From Crocosphaera sp. (lineage in GTDB: Bacteria > Cyanobacteriota > Cyanobacteriia > Cyanobacteriales > Microcystaceae): DNA of 36,397 nt. The notes below the pieces were generated by a model. It saw only the letters and a program-made list of their open reading frames with translations. It searched no databases and was not told where the DNA came from. Location of the stretch: positions 1 to 36,397 of the forward strand of contig JASJDN010000032.1 of the NCBI GenBank assembly GCA_030065205.1, given 5' to 3'. Position numbers and translations under genes: made by a program. Positions 6,601 through 14,244 of this stretch are shown here, in pieces. Numbering within the stretch: position 1 is the first letter of the stretch; every line of letters begins with the position of its first letter.

Positions 6601-9461
6601 AAGAAAATGTTTTTTGTTTGACTAAATTCTTCTTTTACTGGTTCTAAAAAGGTTTCTTGTTGAATGGGATCAAGAAAAATGTCTTCTCCTTTTTCCGCAA
6701 TGGTTAATTTTTCTACTGCTAATTCTAGGGGTTCACTTTCAATTAAAATTTTGCTATTCCGTCGATCAAATTTTTGGGGATTTTCAATAAGTTTATCACT
6801 TTCTATTTCAGTTATTTCTAGACTCAAATTAAAGCGATTTTCAAAAGTTTTAGAAATTTTGTTAACTTTATGTTCTTCAAAATAATCATCATCCAATAAA
6901 ACCATTAAACTATCATTTAAAATCTGAGGATATAGAGTATCTAATTGTATCTTTTCAGTTTCGATTTCAAAGTTTGGCCATTCTTGTTGGAAAAAACCAC
7001 TAAACCTAGTTCCGACAAAAAACTTGTTTTCATCGAATTGCAAAGCAGTAATTACTGTAGGAAATTTTTGCTGGTTATCACTAGATTGGATCGGTTCTAA
7101 AGTATTCTCATTATTTTGATAATAAAGACCTTGCTTTGCTGTTCCTACTACTATTTTATTCGTTGCTGAATCAACATCTAAAGCCGTAATTTTTTGAGGT
7201 TTATTCTCTGAACTTTTTGGAAGAATTTCTTCCCAAGATTCTGTATTATCAATTTTAGGGAATCTATAAACTTTGCCGTTATTAGTTCCTAAATATAGTT
7301 CATTTTGATTCTGCTCAATTAAAATTGAGATATCTCGATCATCTAACTTTATTTCTCTATTTTTATCACTCCAAGTGGGTGCATTTACAGGAACATCTAT
7401 TCTAATATTGTGAAGTTCAAAGACACCGTTATCTGTCCCTGCGATGATTGAGACAAAAACACTGGAAACATTTAATTCCTTATTATCCTTAATATTTTCA
7501 ACAATTCTAAAATGACCTTCTACTTCAATAATATCTCCCGATTGTATCTCATTTTGAAACTTTGTGTACTCATTTCCGTTGACTTTCTTTTTATCTTGAT
7601 TATCTAGAGAAACTTTTGCAAAATAAAAGGTTGGTAAAAGTATTGCCAAAACTAATAATAAATTAATTGGGTTAGTTTCTATCAAAACAAGTAAGAATTT
7701 TAACTGAAACACTGCATAGTTTTGTCTTCTTTTTAAATCTTTTTTATAAATTGATAATTCACCCTCTTCGATAGTTGTTAACAAAGGATAATCTATCCTA
7801 ATTATTCCATTAGTTCCATTATTAGTAATTTCTTCAACTATTCTAAATTTTTTTTCTACCTCAATAATATCTCCTTTTTTAATTTTCTCTTGTCCATTTC
7901 CTTCTACTATGATCTCTGTTTTATCTTGATCATCTACAGAAAATTGTACTGTTTCTGTTTGTTTATTATAAATAGAAAATTCACTATTTTCAAAATTTTT
8001 GCCATATAAAACAAGAGAACGGACTACCGTATTCTCCGATAACGAATTGTCATCCAAATCGTTAAAAGCATACCAATTTTTTCCTCCATCAATTGAACGA
8101 TAAACCCCATTATCTGTCCCAACAAAAATGTAAATCACTCCATTTTCTTCATAAGTTAAAAATGAGCGCACAACCGTATTAGAAATGCTGGTATTCACGG
8201 CTCTAAATTGACTTTCATTATCAGGAACGGGTTCAACACCGATGGTTCCTGTGGCAATTTCTGTCCAACTATTGCCATTATCTTTCGAGCGAAATGCACC
8301 CCCACCAGCAGTTCCATTCGATCCTCCAGCAAAGAGATGTCCTCGATCATTAACGTATAAAGTTTGAATATTTATATTGGTCAAACCATCATTAATTTCT
8401 CCCCAGCGATCGCTTCCTGAAAATAGACGAAAAATACCTCGACTGGGTATGGCAACAAACACATCACCCTGTTGATTAATCACCAGATCACTAATATCTA
8501 AATTAGGCAATTCTTGACCTACTAAATTAGACTTCCACCGATTATTATTCTGCTCAATTGTTATCACACCCCCATCAATCTTGCTGCCATTGGCTTCAAT
8601 TTGCTCTTTATCTGTTTCAATGGCACTGCGTTTCTCTTCTGCACTCAAAGTATCCCATTGAGGTGCATTACTACCAAAAAACGAAGCTTCTCCCCGAAAC
8701 GCAAAGACTTGGGGTTGACGCAACGGTTCCTCACCATTAGCCAGTGTCGATGAGGTCACTAAACTATAGTTAACTAAAGTATAGTTTTCGTCACTATTGC
8801 TTGCAACAGTGCTGAGTTTAAGTAGATAAACCCTCTCCTTCTCTTGCTGATCGAGTAATAATAAATAATCTCCGGCTTCGAGTTGGGTATCGATCCCGGT
8901 TAAGTAGAGTTGCGTTGTTTGAGGGGTGATGGTTTGGGGACGAGTTTGCCTGGGGGTGATGGCATTCCATTGCACGTATGCCGTAAAGTCGGCAATGGTT
9001 TCAAAGGTTTGGGGTAACTCCTCTCCCTCGGGAACACTACTCACTTGCGTTCCCTTGGCTATTTGGGTGACAGTTGGGGAATTGGGCGCATCTTCTACTG
9101 TAAACGATAGATAGGTACTTGCCGCTACCCCTGGATTAAGTTCATAGCCGATCGCTCTTGCTAATTCTAACAGCGATCGCCGTTCTGTTGCAGTGCGGAC
9201 ATACCCTTCATTAACAATACGTTCTTGATAAAAGGTCAAGACATCTGCCATGATTGCCCAAGCGTCTAATAAGGCGATGGCTGCGTCATCTTGTGAACGA
9301 GTCGTTAACCGTACTAACGACTGGGTTCCATCGTCCTCTGTTTGAGACAATTGAGAGAGTAAACGCTGAAAAAATTGATGATAATCACTAATACGATAGT
9401 TGATTTCCGATAAACCGGGTCGGTTGCTTGAGATTTGGAGATTTTGATCTATATCTTTCAT
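3639..9461 (-). CDS. Giant Afp12-like eCIS baseplate protein with Asp-box propeller insertion
   Basis: 1940 residues. Residues 1 to ~295 (RPGLSEINYRISDYHQFFQR, DAWAIMADVLTFYQERIVNE, ELARAIGYELNPGVAAST) and ~1485-1940 (VTFGDGKKGSRLPTG, GLDGNVGANSLS, VSLEDFEDFARSFTGIGKA) are the two halves of an Afp12/gpJ-type baseplate wedge protein. Between them lie about 1190 residues of Asp-box/BNR beta-propeller repeats. At least eight S-x-D-x-G-x-x-W units are visible (FRSKDNGNSW, YRSIDGGKNW, FRSLDNGKTW, FKSENQGNNW, FQSKDKGEKW, FRSLDQGRSW, FRSQDNGDHW, FQSNNNGDFW), interleaved with four GD-x-I/L...R-x-I beta modules. A hydrophobic stretch at 599-617 (INLLLVLAILLPTFYFAKV) could be a membrane helix; a shorter one is at 1010-1023. 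The start overlaps the gpJ gene by ATGA. Family members without insertion are about half this size or smaller. Confidence 0.9.
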   Translation of the reverse strand: MKDIDQNLQISSNRPGLSEINYRISDYHQFFQRLLSQLSQTEDDGTQSLVRLTTRSQDDAAIALLDAWAIMADVLTFYQERIVNEGYVRTATERRSLLELARAIGYELNPGVAASTYLSFTVEDAPNSPTVTQIAKGTQVSSVPEGEELPQTFETIADFTAYVQWNAITPRQTRPQTITPQTTQLYLTGIDTQLEAGDYLLLLDQQEKERVYLLKLSTVASNSDENYTLVNYSLVTSSTLANGEEPLRQPQVFAFRGEASFFGSNAPQWDTLSAEEKRSAIETDKEQIEANGSKIDGGVITIEQNNNRWKSNLVGQELPNLDISDLVINQQGDVFVAIPSRGIFRLFSGSDRWGEINDGLTNINIQTLYVNDRGHLFAGGSNGTAGGGAFRSKDNGNSWTEIATGTIGVEPVPDNESQFRAVNTSISNTVVRSFLTYEENGVIYIFVGTDNGVYRSIDGGKNWYAFNDLDDNSLSENTVVRSLVLYGKNFENSEFSIYNKQTETVQFSVDDQDKTEIIVEGNGQEKIKKGDIIEVEKKFRIVEEITNNGTNGIIRIDYPLLTTIEEGELSIYKKDLKRRQNYAVFQLKFLLVLIETNPINLLLVLAILLPTFYFAKVSLDNQDKKKVNGNEYTKFQNEIQSGDIIEVEGHFRIVENIKDNKELNVSSVFVSIIAGTDNGVFELHNIRIDVPVNAPTWSDKNREIKLDDRDISILIEQNQNELYLGTNNGKVYRFPKIDNTESWEEILPKSSENKPQKITALDVDSATNKIVVGTAKQGLYYQNNENTLEPIQSSDNQQKFPTVITALQFDENKFFVGTRFSGFFQQEWPNFEIETEKIQLDTLYPQILNDSLMVLLDDDYFEEHKVNKISKTFENRFNLSLEITEIESDKLIENPQKFDRRNSKILIESEPLELAVEKLTIAEKGEDIFLDPIQQETFLEPVKEEFSQTKNIFLSQLIENLNRDQTIIVSGQHMTAKIQDIGGIFCLYHQQTIQEYQFVISAFLKDAETFSLLLLWMILLQIWKPSNIGLTNSQVTSLVINSKEIEKELLAGTTQGIFRSLDNGKTWEPIDSWKEIENKLENKEIQGLLIDKDDTIFVGTAEGLFKSENQGNNWQHIKEETGLIYNNILTLTEIKNENDKNKNILLVGTIEGGLFQSKDKGEKWTSLGLYDTDVQTIAIQKQQFDNYHLFAGTTQQGIFRSLDQGRSWEKIIETREGEGILSSKNNQVTWRGNNFNQQIKPGDTINAAGQTRTITNVSIRDNSEVTLSIDNPFNPDLINQSFTINTGLTNRSITAIAVGSRDIKAKISIDNNKIIDNENQFTNLVKVGDTLTLNLNGKIQTRTITQISDTTDTTSRSVTVEKPFELDEPINHQEKMIIINQDIIFAGTSGSGVFRSQDNGDHWQDINVNLTDLEIRCLTLDDEGNIWLGTAKNGIFQSNNNGDFWIPSNDNLANIDIQTIVVERDTIFVGGIGILITADGLQTTPVQRYDTVQILTPPLPIENEGQGPLYQYWKVRDKDRFEGYLITALPSEPSTLNHITLLPAPEDSEIVSEIATIAIPPQDQQLPLLILREPLKNAYDPATVTIYGNVVQATHGETVEEVLGSGDGNASNQTFTLQEPPLTYISAPTPSGRESTLEVRINGVLWQEVPSLYPLKPHDQKYIIRIQADGTTNVTFGDGKKGSRLPTGLENITATYRQGIGLDGNVGANSLSILNDTPPAIADVINPLKATGGTDPESLAQIRQNAPSTVRILDRIVSLEDFEDFARSFTGIGKAIATPLWQQGREIVHLTIATTTGETVPETSRLYTSLVTAIDAAKDPRQPVMIDSYQAIRFNVEAQLTLDAKYVPELVTSKVRDALIKTFDFPVRNFGQPVTTAEVIASMQRVEGVIAVDLNALYQSDRSKVLNPSLSASLADYDPRTNQTKPAQLLLINTAGIRLI
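7611..7667 (-). other. Hydrophobic, possibly membrane-spanning segment within the Afp12-like protein
   Basis: Encodes residues 599-617, a run of 19 mostly aliphatic or aromatic residues without charge until the last lysine, preceded by a shorter hydrophobic run (FLLVLI) and an ETNP turn. It lies inside the propeller insertion, in a loop between two GD-x-I-x-x-x beta modules. Baseplate proteins are normally soluble. A segment like this suggests membrane contact, but a buried beta-rich or helical core segment is not excluded. Confidence 0.5.
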
Positions 9462-11995
9462 CTTCCCCCCTGTAGATTAAACTGTATGGTGCCATTTTCA
9501 GGAAGATTGGGGTTATTATCCAATCGTGCTATTTCCAGACGCTCAAATTGAATGCTTCCCGTTTCCAAAGGGAGAGTTGAGGGTTGATCTTGACGTTGAA
9601 AACGGGTGATTTTGACCGACTGAACGCCGGTGACTTCCATTGCGCTAGTGATGAGTTGACTGAGGTAAATGGGTTGTCCAAAGGTAAAGCGATCGGGGTG
9701 AAAAAAGCCTAGGGTTCCATCCTCCAAAACTCCATTGCTGAAGGTCTCTAATAACGCTTGTTTGACAGACGCTTGGAAATAGTCGGGTTCAAGGGTAACC
9801 GTCATGACAATATCGAGGGATACCAATAGAGGTTGTTCGATTTCGAGATGTTGGCCAGCCAGTCGAAAGGGTTCGAGGAAAGCCAGTAACCTTTGTTTAA
9901 AAGCTTCGTCAATTCTTAGTCCTCCTTGACGGTCTACGGTGATAAAAATGGTGTGCCAACTACCGGTCCAACGACGGGTAGCTAAGGCTTTTTGCACCCC
10001 TGGATAGGTTTGGGTGATCTTAATATAATCTTGTTCGGTAACGGCTCGTTTTTGCTCTCGAAACGCTTGAGGGGCGTATAATCTAACCTCTTCTATGGGT
10101 TCTGGTTCTTTCCCTCCTTGAGCCGGTAGAGGGTTACGCACTTCTAATTTTAATTTTAGGGTTTCTAATAGGGTTTCTAATTCTTTTGGTAAAATTATGT
10201 TTTTTATTGCGTCGGCCCCGACATTGCCTTGAATTCCGTTACCAATGCGATACACCGCTTCTAGATGATCGTTTTCTTGGGGTTGTTTGCCTAATACCCC
10301 ATCTCCAAAACGCAGATAAGTTCGTCTGTCTTCTTCTGTTTCGACGACAAACTCTCTAGCAAAGCGATCGCTGTTGAGTAGGTCGGGTTGAGGATCCCAT
10401 CTATGAGGGGTGGCTCTATTGGCTCTTTGTTCTTTGGTTTCGACTAAATAGATGGCGGGTCTAGCATCTCTTAATTCCCACTCCATGGCCTTTTTTGCCG
10501 GTGCTTTGGCATCAAATAATCCCCATCGTTGGCGATCGCTTAAATAAACTCGGCCTTGATGGGTTATGGGATTTTCTTGTAAACGAGGTCGTTGTTGTGA
10601 GTCCCAACCGGGATCTTCCCATAAGGGTTCGGGTTGAGAGATGGTCTGCCCGGCATCGACTAAGACGACGTTTCCTTTGGCAATGTATATTGGCTCTTCT
10701 AACTTTCCTTGCTCGTTGCGACGAGAGATCGGTACGTCGAAGGGTAAGGCATCTTCTTGATGCCATTCTATATTGACCAATGGGATGTCAAACAGAGGGT
10801 CATAATTGGTTGTTACTTTTGTTAAGCGCAGCACATGAGTTGGATTCAGCACTCGGTTTACACTGTGTTCTAAGACTAAGACGCTTCCTTCTCGCAGGTG
10901 TTTATACAGTGTTCTCTTTTCATCGTTTAAGGTGGCGGTTGTTGCGCCTTTCGGTAATGAATAGTCTTCGTTTCCCCAGGTATAAAATTCAAGGGTGTTT
11001 AACGAAACATAGAGGGTGACATCGTGCATCGCTTCAAATACCTGGGCCCCTTGATTTAAAGCGGTGGCCAAATTATCTTCTGATAAGCTTCCGGCGGGAA
11101 AAGAGGTTTGGGTTAAAAATTTAACCCCTGGACGATTTTCTGTTACTGACGGACCTAATAACTTGATCCCTTTTTCTCGATAGATAGGATGATTATCTTC
11201 CTTCAATGCTTCTTTTGCTTCCTTTGCTTCCTTTGCTTCTTTTGCTTCTTTTAATTCAATGATCACCCAAGCTCTGGCGTTACACCCTTCGTGGATAAAA
11301 TAGTCTAAAAGGCGACTATGACGACGGATAGAGATTCGTTTTCTTGCGGTCCCCAAATAGGCTTCTGTGGCGACTGCATCTTGATAATAACTGAGGCGAT
11401 CGCCCATATAAGCGAATAGTTCCACTAACATGATCCCCAGATCGGCTGGGTTGCGTTCTTGCCATTGGGGTAGGGTGACGGCTAGGCGATCGAGCATCAA
11501 GGTGCGAAAGCTCTGATAATCCTTAGCTAAGTAATCAATGGTGGGGAGTGGCGGTTGTTTGTCTGCAATGGCAGGAACCTCTTGACAGTCAAACTCGCTA
11601 GCTGCTTCGTGTCTCAAGGAAAACTCAATTTGAGACAGTTGGGGGTCAAACCCTTGGGGGGGTAGGGTTGGGGCGGTATTATTGATTAATCGGAGGGTAT
11701 ACGTTCCTAAATGGCTAATATTTTTGACTCTGATGATGAGAAGATCCGCTAAAGTGTGGATAGATGTAATAGTAACGGTTTCTAAGGTTTTAACGTTGGT
11801 AATAAGGAGATTTTGTTCCTTAAGAACGTCTATTTTCTGGGGGTTGGGTTGGCGTAAATTGTGGATAAAGTGAACGAAGAGGGTTTGCCCATCTTCTCCT
11901 ATGTCTACGTAGTCTATGCCATTTAACAGGGGGTTCCCCTGAGCATCTCGCTTGTTTTTAATGGCGACTTTTCGTTGTTGGTTTTGACCCTTCAA
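9458..11995 (-). CDS. gpJ/Afp11-like baseplate assembly protein
   Basis: 845 residues of the putative baseplate assembly protein family (phage gpJ-like wedge component). Recognisable stretches are PTIDYLAKDYQSFRTLMLDR, then PADLGIMLVELFAYMGDRLS with YYQDAVATEAYLGTARKRIS, the FGDGVLGKQPQENDHLEAVY region, RIGNGIQGNVGA, and the C-terminal AVTEQDYIKITQTYPGVQKA. Together with the Afp12-like neighbour it forms the wedge ring of the baseplate. Stop and start codons overlap those of both neighbours (ATGA on each side), indicating translational coupling. An unusual lysine-glutamate-alanine tandem (five KEA units) near residue 250 is a local expansion. No hydrophobic or propeller insertion is seen here, unlike the next gene. 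Confidence 0.93.
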   Translation of the reverse strand: MKGQNQQRKVAIKNKRDAQGNPLLNGIDYVDIGEDGQTLFVHFIHNLRQPNPQKIDVLKEQNLLITNVKTLETVTITSIHTLADLLIIRVKNISHLGTYTLRLINNTAPTLPPQGFDPQLSQIEFSLRHEAASEFDCQEVPAIADKQPPLPTIDYLAKDYQSFRTLMLDRLAVTLPQWQERNPADLGIMLVELFAYMGDRLSYYQDAVATEAYLGTARKRISIRRHSRLLDYFIHEGCNARAWVIIELKEAKEAKEAKEAKEALKEDNHPIYREKGIKLLGPSVTENRPGVKFLTQTSFPAGSLSEDNLATALNQGAQVFEAMHDVTLYVSLNTLEFYTWGNEDYSLPKGATTATLNDEKRTLYKHLREGSVLVLEHSVNRVLNPTHVLRLTKVTTNYDPLFDIPLVNIEWHQEDALPFDVPISRRNEQGKLEEPIYIAKGNVVLVDAGQTISQPEPLWEDPGWDSQQRPRLQENPITHQGRVYLSDRQRWGLFDAKAPAKKAMEWELRDARPAIYLVETKEQRANRATPHRWDPQPDLLNSDRFAREFVVETEEDRRTYLRFGDGVLGKQPQENDHLEAVYRIGNGIQGNVGADAIKNIILPKELETLLETLKLKLEVRNPLPAQGGKEPEPIEEVRLYAPQAFREQKRAVTEQDYIKITQTYPGVQKALATRRWTGSWHTIFITVDRQGGLRIDEAFKQRLLAFLEPFRLAGQHLEIEQPLLVSLDIVMTVTLEPDYFQASVKQALLETFSNGVLEDGTLGFFHPDRFTFGQPIYLSQLITSAMEVTGVQSVKITRFQRQDQPSTLPLETGSIQFERLEIARLDNNPNLPENGTIQFNLQGGR
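11208..11252 (-). repeat. 9-bp coding tandem repeat (KEA x5)
   Basis: Five 9-bp units of GCTTCTTTT or GCTTCCTTT on the plus strand encode repeated Lys-Glu-Ala in the gpJ-like protein, forming a charged helix in a surface loop. The unit is a multiple of three, so copy-number changes keep the frame. The region can vary in length between strains without inactivating the gene. Confidence 0.9.
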
Positions 11996-12360
11996 GACGA
12001 CACCTCTCTGACAAATGCTGCCACTTTTTCTTCTTGAGTCCGTCGCACGATGTAACGAATGGTCACTTCTAAGCGAGCGTCTATATTCTGCACGTCAACG
12101 GCTTCGACTTGAATCAATTCCCCTAACCATTGTTCTAGGGCCCCTTGCACTAAAAATTGGGTGGTCGTAGCCAACTCTCCACTATTGGGGGCAAAGATGA
12201 GTTGGTATAACCCACTGCCAAAGTCCGGACGATTAACCCGTTCTCCTGATTCGGTGAACAGTAATTGCTCCATCAATTGACGAATATGGGTATCTTGATT
12301 TTGAATCCGGGCGACTCGTCCTCTGCCATCGATGCGAAATGGATAGTTAATCTCTTCCAT
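11992..12360 (-). CDS. GPW/gp25-like baseplate wedge protein
   Basis: 122 residues, the normal length for the gp25/GPW family (phage T4 gp25, eCIS Afp9). The diagnostic region is TESGERVNRPDFGSGLYQLI, which holds the family E-x-x-x-x-P-x-F-G-x-x-L motif near residues 35-55, followed by the helix ATTTQFLVQGALEQWLGEL and two strands (VQNIDARLEVTIRYIV). gp25-like proteins sit in the inner baseplate and help nucleate sheath assembly. The gene overlaps the gpJ-like gene by 4 nt and is 2 nt from the PAAR gene. Confidence 0.95.
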   Translation of the reverse strand: MEEINYPFRIDGRGRVARIQNQDTHIRQLMEQLLFTESGERVNRPDFGSGLYQLIFAPNSGELATTTQFLVQGALEQWLGELIQVEAVDVQNIDARLEVTIRYIVRRTQEEKVAAFVREVSS

Positions 12361-12362
12361 GA

Positions 12363-12686
12363 TTACATCCCCTTGACGCGGGTTTGGGTCACTAGGATGT
12401 TGAGAGGGGTTCCTGTGGGAACGCAGATGGCTTTACTGTCCATTAGTAGCACTGGCATTCCCATTACTTTCACTCTTAAAGAGGCGAGAATCCAGTTACC
12501 AATGATACAAGGGCCGACGTTAGCAGGAGGGGGGGGATTAACACAACCGGCGATCGCATAAGGGGGGCCTTGGGTGGTGACGGGCATTCCCATAACTCTG
12601 ACGCGAGGGTTGGGAACGGTGGCTTTGGCTTGTCCTCCGTGGGCGCAGATGACAGTAGAACCAACATTGAGTAGAAAACCTGGCAT
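12363..12686 (-). CDS. PAAR-like spike-tip protein
   Basis: 107 residues, glycine/proline rich. MPGFLLNVGSTVICAHGGQA opens it, and VRVMGMPVTTQG and VKVMGMPVLLMDSKAICVPT are two copies of the strand-turn repeat typical of PAAR-like proteins that cap the central spike of contractile systems. Cysteines and a histidine (ICAHGG, GPCIIG, AICVP) may bind a metal ion at the tip. It lies 31 nt after the spike-base gene and directly before gp25, the standard eCIS order. The alternative frame 12476-12709 on the same strand is not used. Confidence 0.9.
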   Translation of the reverse strand: MPGFLLNVGSTVICAHGGQAKATVPNPRVRVMGMPVTTQGPPYAIAGCVNPPPPANVGPCIIGNWILASLRVKVMGMPVLLMDSKAICVPTGTPLNILVTQTRVKGM

Positions 12687-12717
12687 AACTTACCTCGAAA
12701 TCTTTCCAACAGAATTA

Positions 12718-13533
12718 TTAGGTGACTTGTAAAGCCCCATTATTGATGTTGACCCCGGCTGGTGACAGTTTGATGTTGCCGATGGGATTATTGAGTTCGA
12801 TCCCCGTAGCGGCGATTTTCACCGTTGCTGGAGTGCTACTCAGTTGAATTCCCGATGTGGTTAATTTGGCAATGGCGGGATTGTTTTTTAGTTCGATCCC
12901 AGATGAGGTCTTGAGGGTTAGGGTGGCTGGGCTGCTTTGGAGTTCGATACTTTGATTGGTTAGATTAATGGCAATATTGCTTTCTTTTAGGTGTATCTTG
13001 TCCTTGGCAATAATGATGGTAGAATTTGTCCCATTTTTGATTTCAATGGTTTCTGCCTTGAGGTTAACAGTGGTTTGGTTGTTGTTGTTAAGTTCAATCC
13101 CTTCTGCATTAAATACCATTTTTAGGGGTTTCTCGACAAGGGGTTTTTCCACTTCAAGTGTTAAATTTTTATTATTGTCTTGGTTACTAATGGTCAAAGT
13201 GGTGCCGTCGGTTTTGAAGACTTGTACGTCAGCCGGTTGTTTAACCTCTGCTTTTTTGGGTAGTTCGTTCTCTCCCCAAAAACAGCCACTCCAGATGGGA
13301 TAACGCACATCTCCTCCTTCAAATTCTACCCACACATTGGCATTCAGTGGTGGGATGGTAAACCAGCCCACATCTTTTCCTGCGTAGGGAGTACAGGGCA
13401 TTGCCCACACACTTTTATCGTCGGTAATGGCTGGAACTTGAACTTGTATCCGACCCAGGTTTAAGGGATCTTCGGTTTGGGTGACTTTGCCTCGATATTT
13501 GCCAAAGACTTGGTCTTGTTGATTTTGTGTCAT
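12718..13533 (-). CDS. gpV/gp5-like spike protein with beta-helix tail
   Basis: 271 residues. Residues 1-95 form a gp5/gpV OB-fold domain: FGKYRGKVTQTEDPLNLGRI, QVQVPAI, then AMPCTPYAGKDVGWFTIPPL, ANVWVEFEGGDVRYPIWSGC and FWGENELP. From about 105 on come short repeats rich in N, T, I and L (GIELNNN, SIELQSSPATLTLKTSSGIE, GIQLSSTPATVKIAATGIE), the pattern of a triple-stranded beta-helix as in T4 gp5 and VgrG spikes. A gp27-like N-terminal half, present in full VgrG/Afp8 proteins, is missing here and must be encoded elsewhere. It is the first gene of the operon, with 650 nt of upstream noncoding sequence for its promoter. Confidence 0.9.
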   Translation of the reverse strand: MTQNQQDQVFGKYRGKVTQTEDPLNLGRIQVQVPAITDDKSVWAMPCTPYAGKDVGWFTIPPLNANVWVEFEGGDVRYPIWSGCFWGENELPKKAEVKQPADVQVFKTDGTTLTISNQDNNKNLTLEVEKPLVEKPLKMVFNAEGIELNNNNQTTVNLKAETIEIKNGTNSTIIIAKDKIHLKESNIAINLTNQSIELQSSPATLTLKTSSGIELKNNPAIAKLTTSGIQLSSTPATVKIAATGIELNNPIGNIKLSPAGVNINNGALQVT

Positions 13534-14244
13534 TTATCCAACATCCATAATCCACTGTCCATTGTCAGTTATTTTCTCTAGGAGATATCAAAAAAGTGAT
13601 ACTCTGTAACAAAACAAAAAAATATTGTAGCCAAAAGAGGCTAATGCGATCGCTTGTCGGTTAAGTTGCTGTTGAACGAAAGATAAGCTTAGACTATACA
13701 AAACATTTAAAGCCATTGAATTTATTAAATAAAACCTCAAATTTACATAAGTTAATCATTTAATTTTTTTGCCTGATTTTGCTCAATTTTGACTGATATT
13801 TGTATTTTGGTTATTTTCGTGTTAGTCTGTTTATCAGGTAGGGTCGTGAGATTAGTGTAGCTTAAACGTTTTTTTCTCCCCAAAAAGCTCTAAATTTCGT
13901 TTATCAGACTTTTTTAACCTGCTGATTTCCTCTCTAAACTGTAGAATCTTTTCTAAATTTTTACTAAGCATTTTTTAATTTTAATAAACTGCTCTTGACA
14001 AAAATACTATTCTGTGGATCAATAATTTGGGGATCGTGATCGCCTATCGGTTGGGTTAAGGAATGAAACCCAAGGAATATAATAGAAATATTCCAAGTAG
14101 AAATAATTTCATAATTAGAAACAGAAAACAATAGCCGTGCAGCCAATGGGTTCACTCAAGAAATTATCAAGTTAAAAATAACGGATGGATAAACTTAACA
14201 AACTTGTTATCTTGATAAAAGAACAACAGTTATGGGACAATAGA
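13534..14244. other. Divergent intergenic region between eCIS operon and SDR gene
   Basis: About 700 nt, AT-rich, between the minus-strand eCIS operon and the plus-strand SDR gene. It must hold both promoters. A TTGACA at 13995-14000 is a possible plus-strand -35 box, but no convincing -10 box follows at 17 nt. A 63-codon minus frame at 13964-14155 has no family signature and I do not call it a gene. The only other structure seen is the short hairpin at 14051-14073. Confidence 0.6.
14051..14073. repeat. Short TTGGGTT/AACCCAA hairpin repeat, copy B
   Basis: TTGGGTT (14051-14057) and AACCCAA (14067-14073) pair with a 9-nt loop, AAGGAATGA. It matches copy A (in reverse orientation) and copy C at 35391 in stem and spacing. 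It lies in the 5' region upstream of the SDR gene. Confidence 0.75.

Noticed and set aside
3639..9461. Asp-box region as a true sialidase
   Set aside because: Asp-boxes mark the propeller fold only; the catalytic Arg triad, Tyr/Glu pair context of sialidases was not found and both ends are baseplate domains.
10495..10776. Opposite-strand frame inside the gpJ-like gene
   Set aside because: Arginine/leucine-rich composition of an antisense shadow; the sense gene is clearly conserved.
12476..12709. 77-codon minus-strand frame overlapping the PAAR gene
   Set aside because: It is a shadow of the PAAR gene in another frame with no family signature.
13964..14155. 63-codon minus-strand frame in the divergent intergenic region
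   Set aside because: No recognisable motif, no convincing ribosome binding site, and it spans the hairpin repeat.
14185..14244. Earlier ATG for the SDR/CIA30 gene
   Set aside because: No ribosome binding site, and homologues I recall start at MSEKKRQ; kept only as an alternative.
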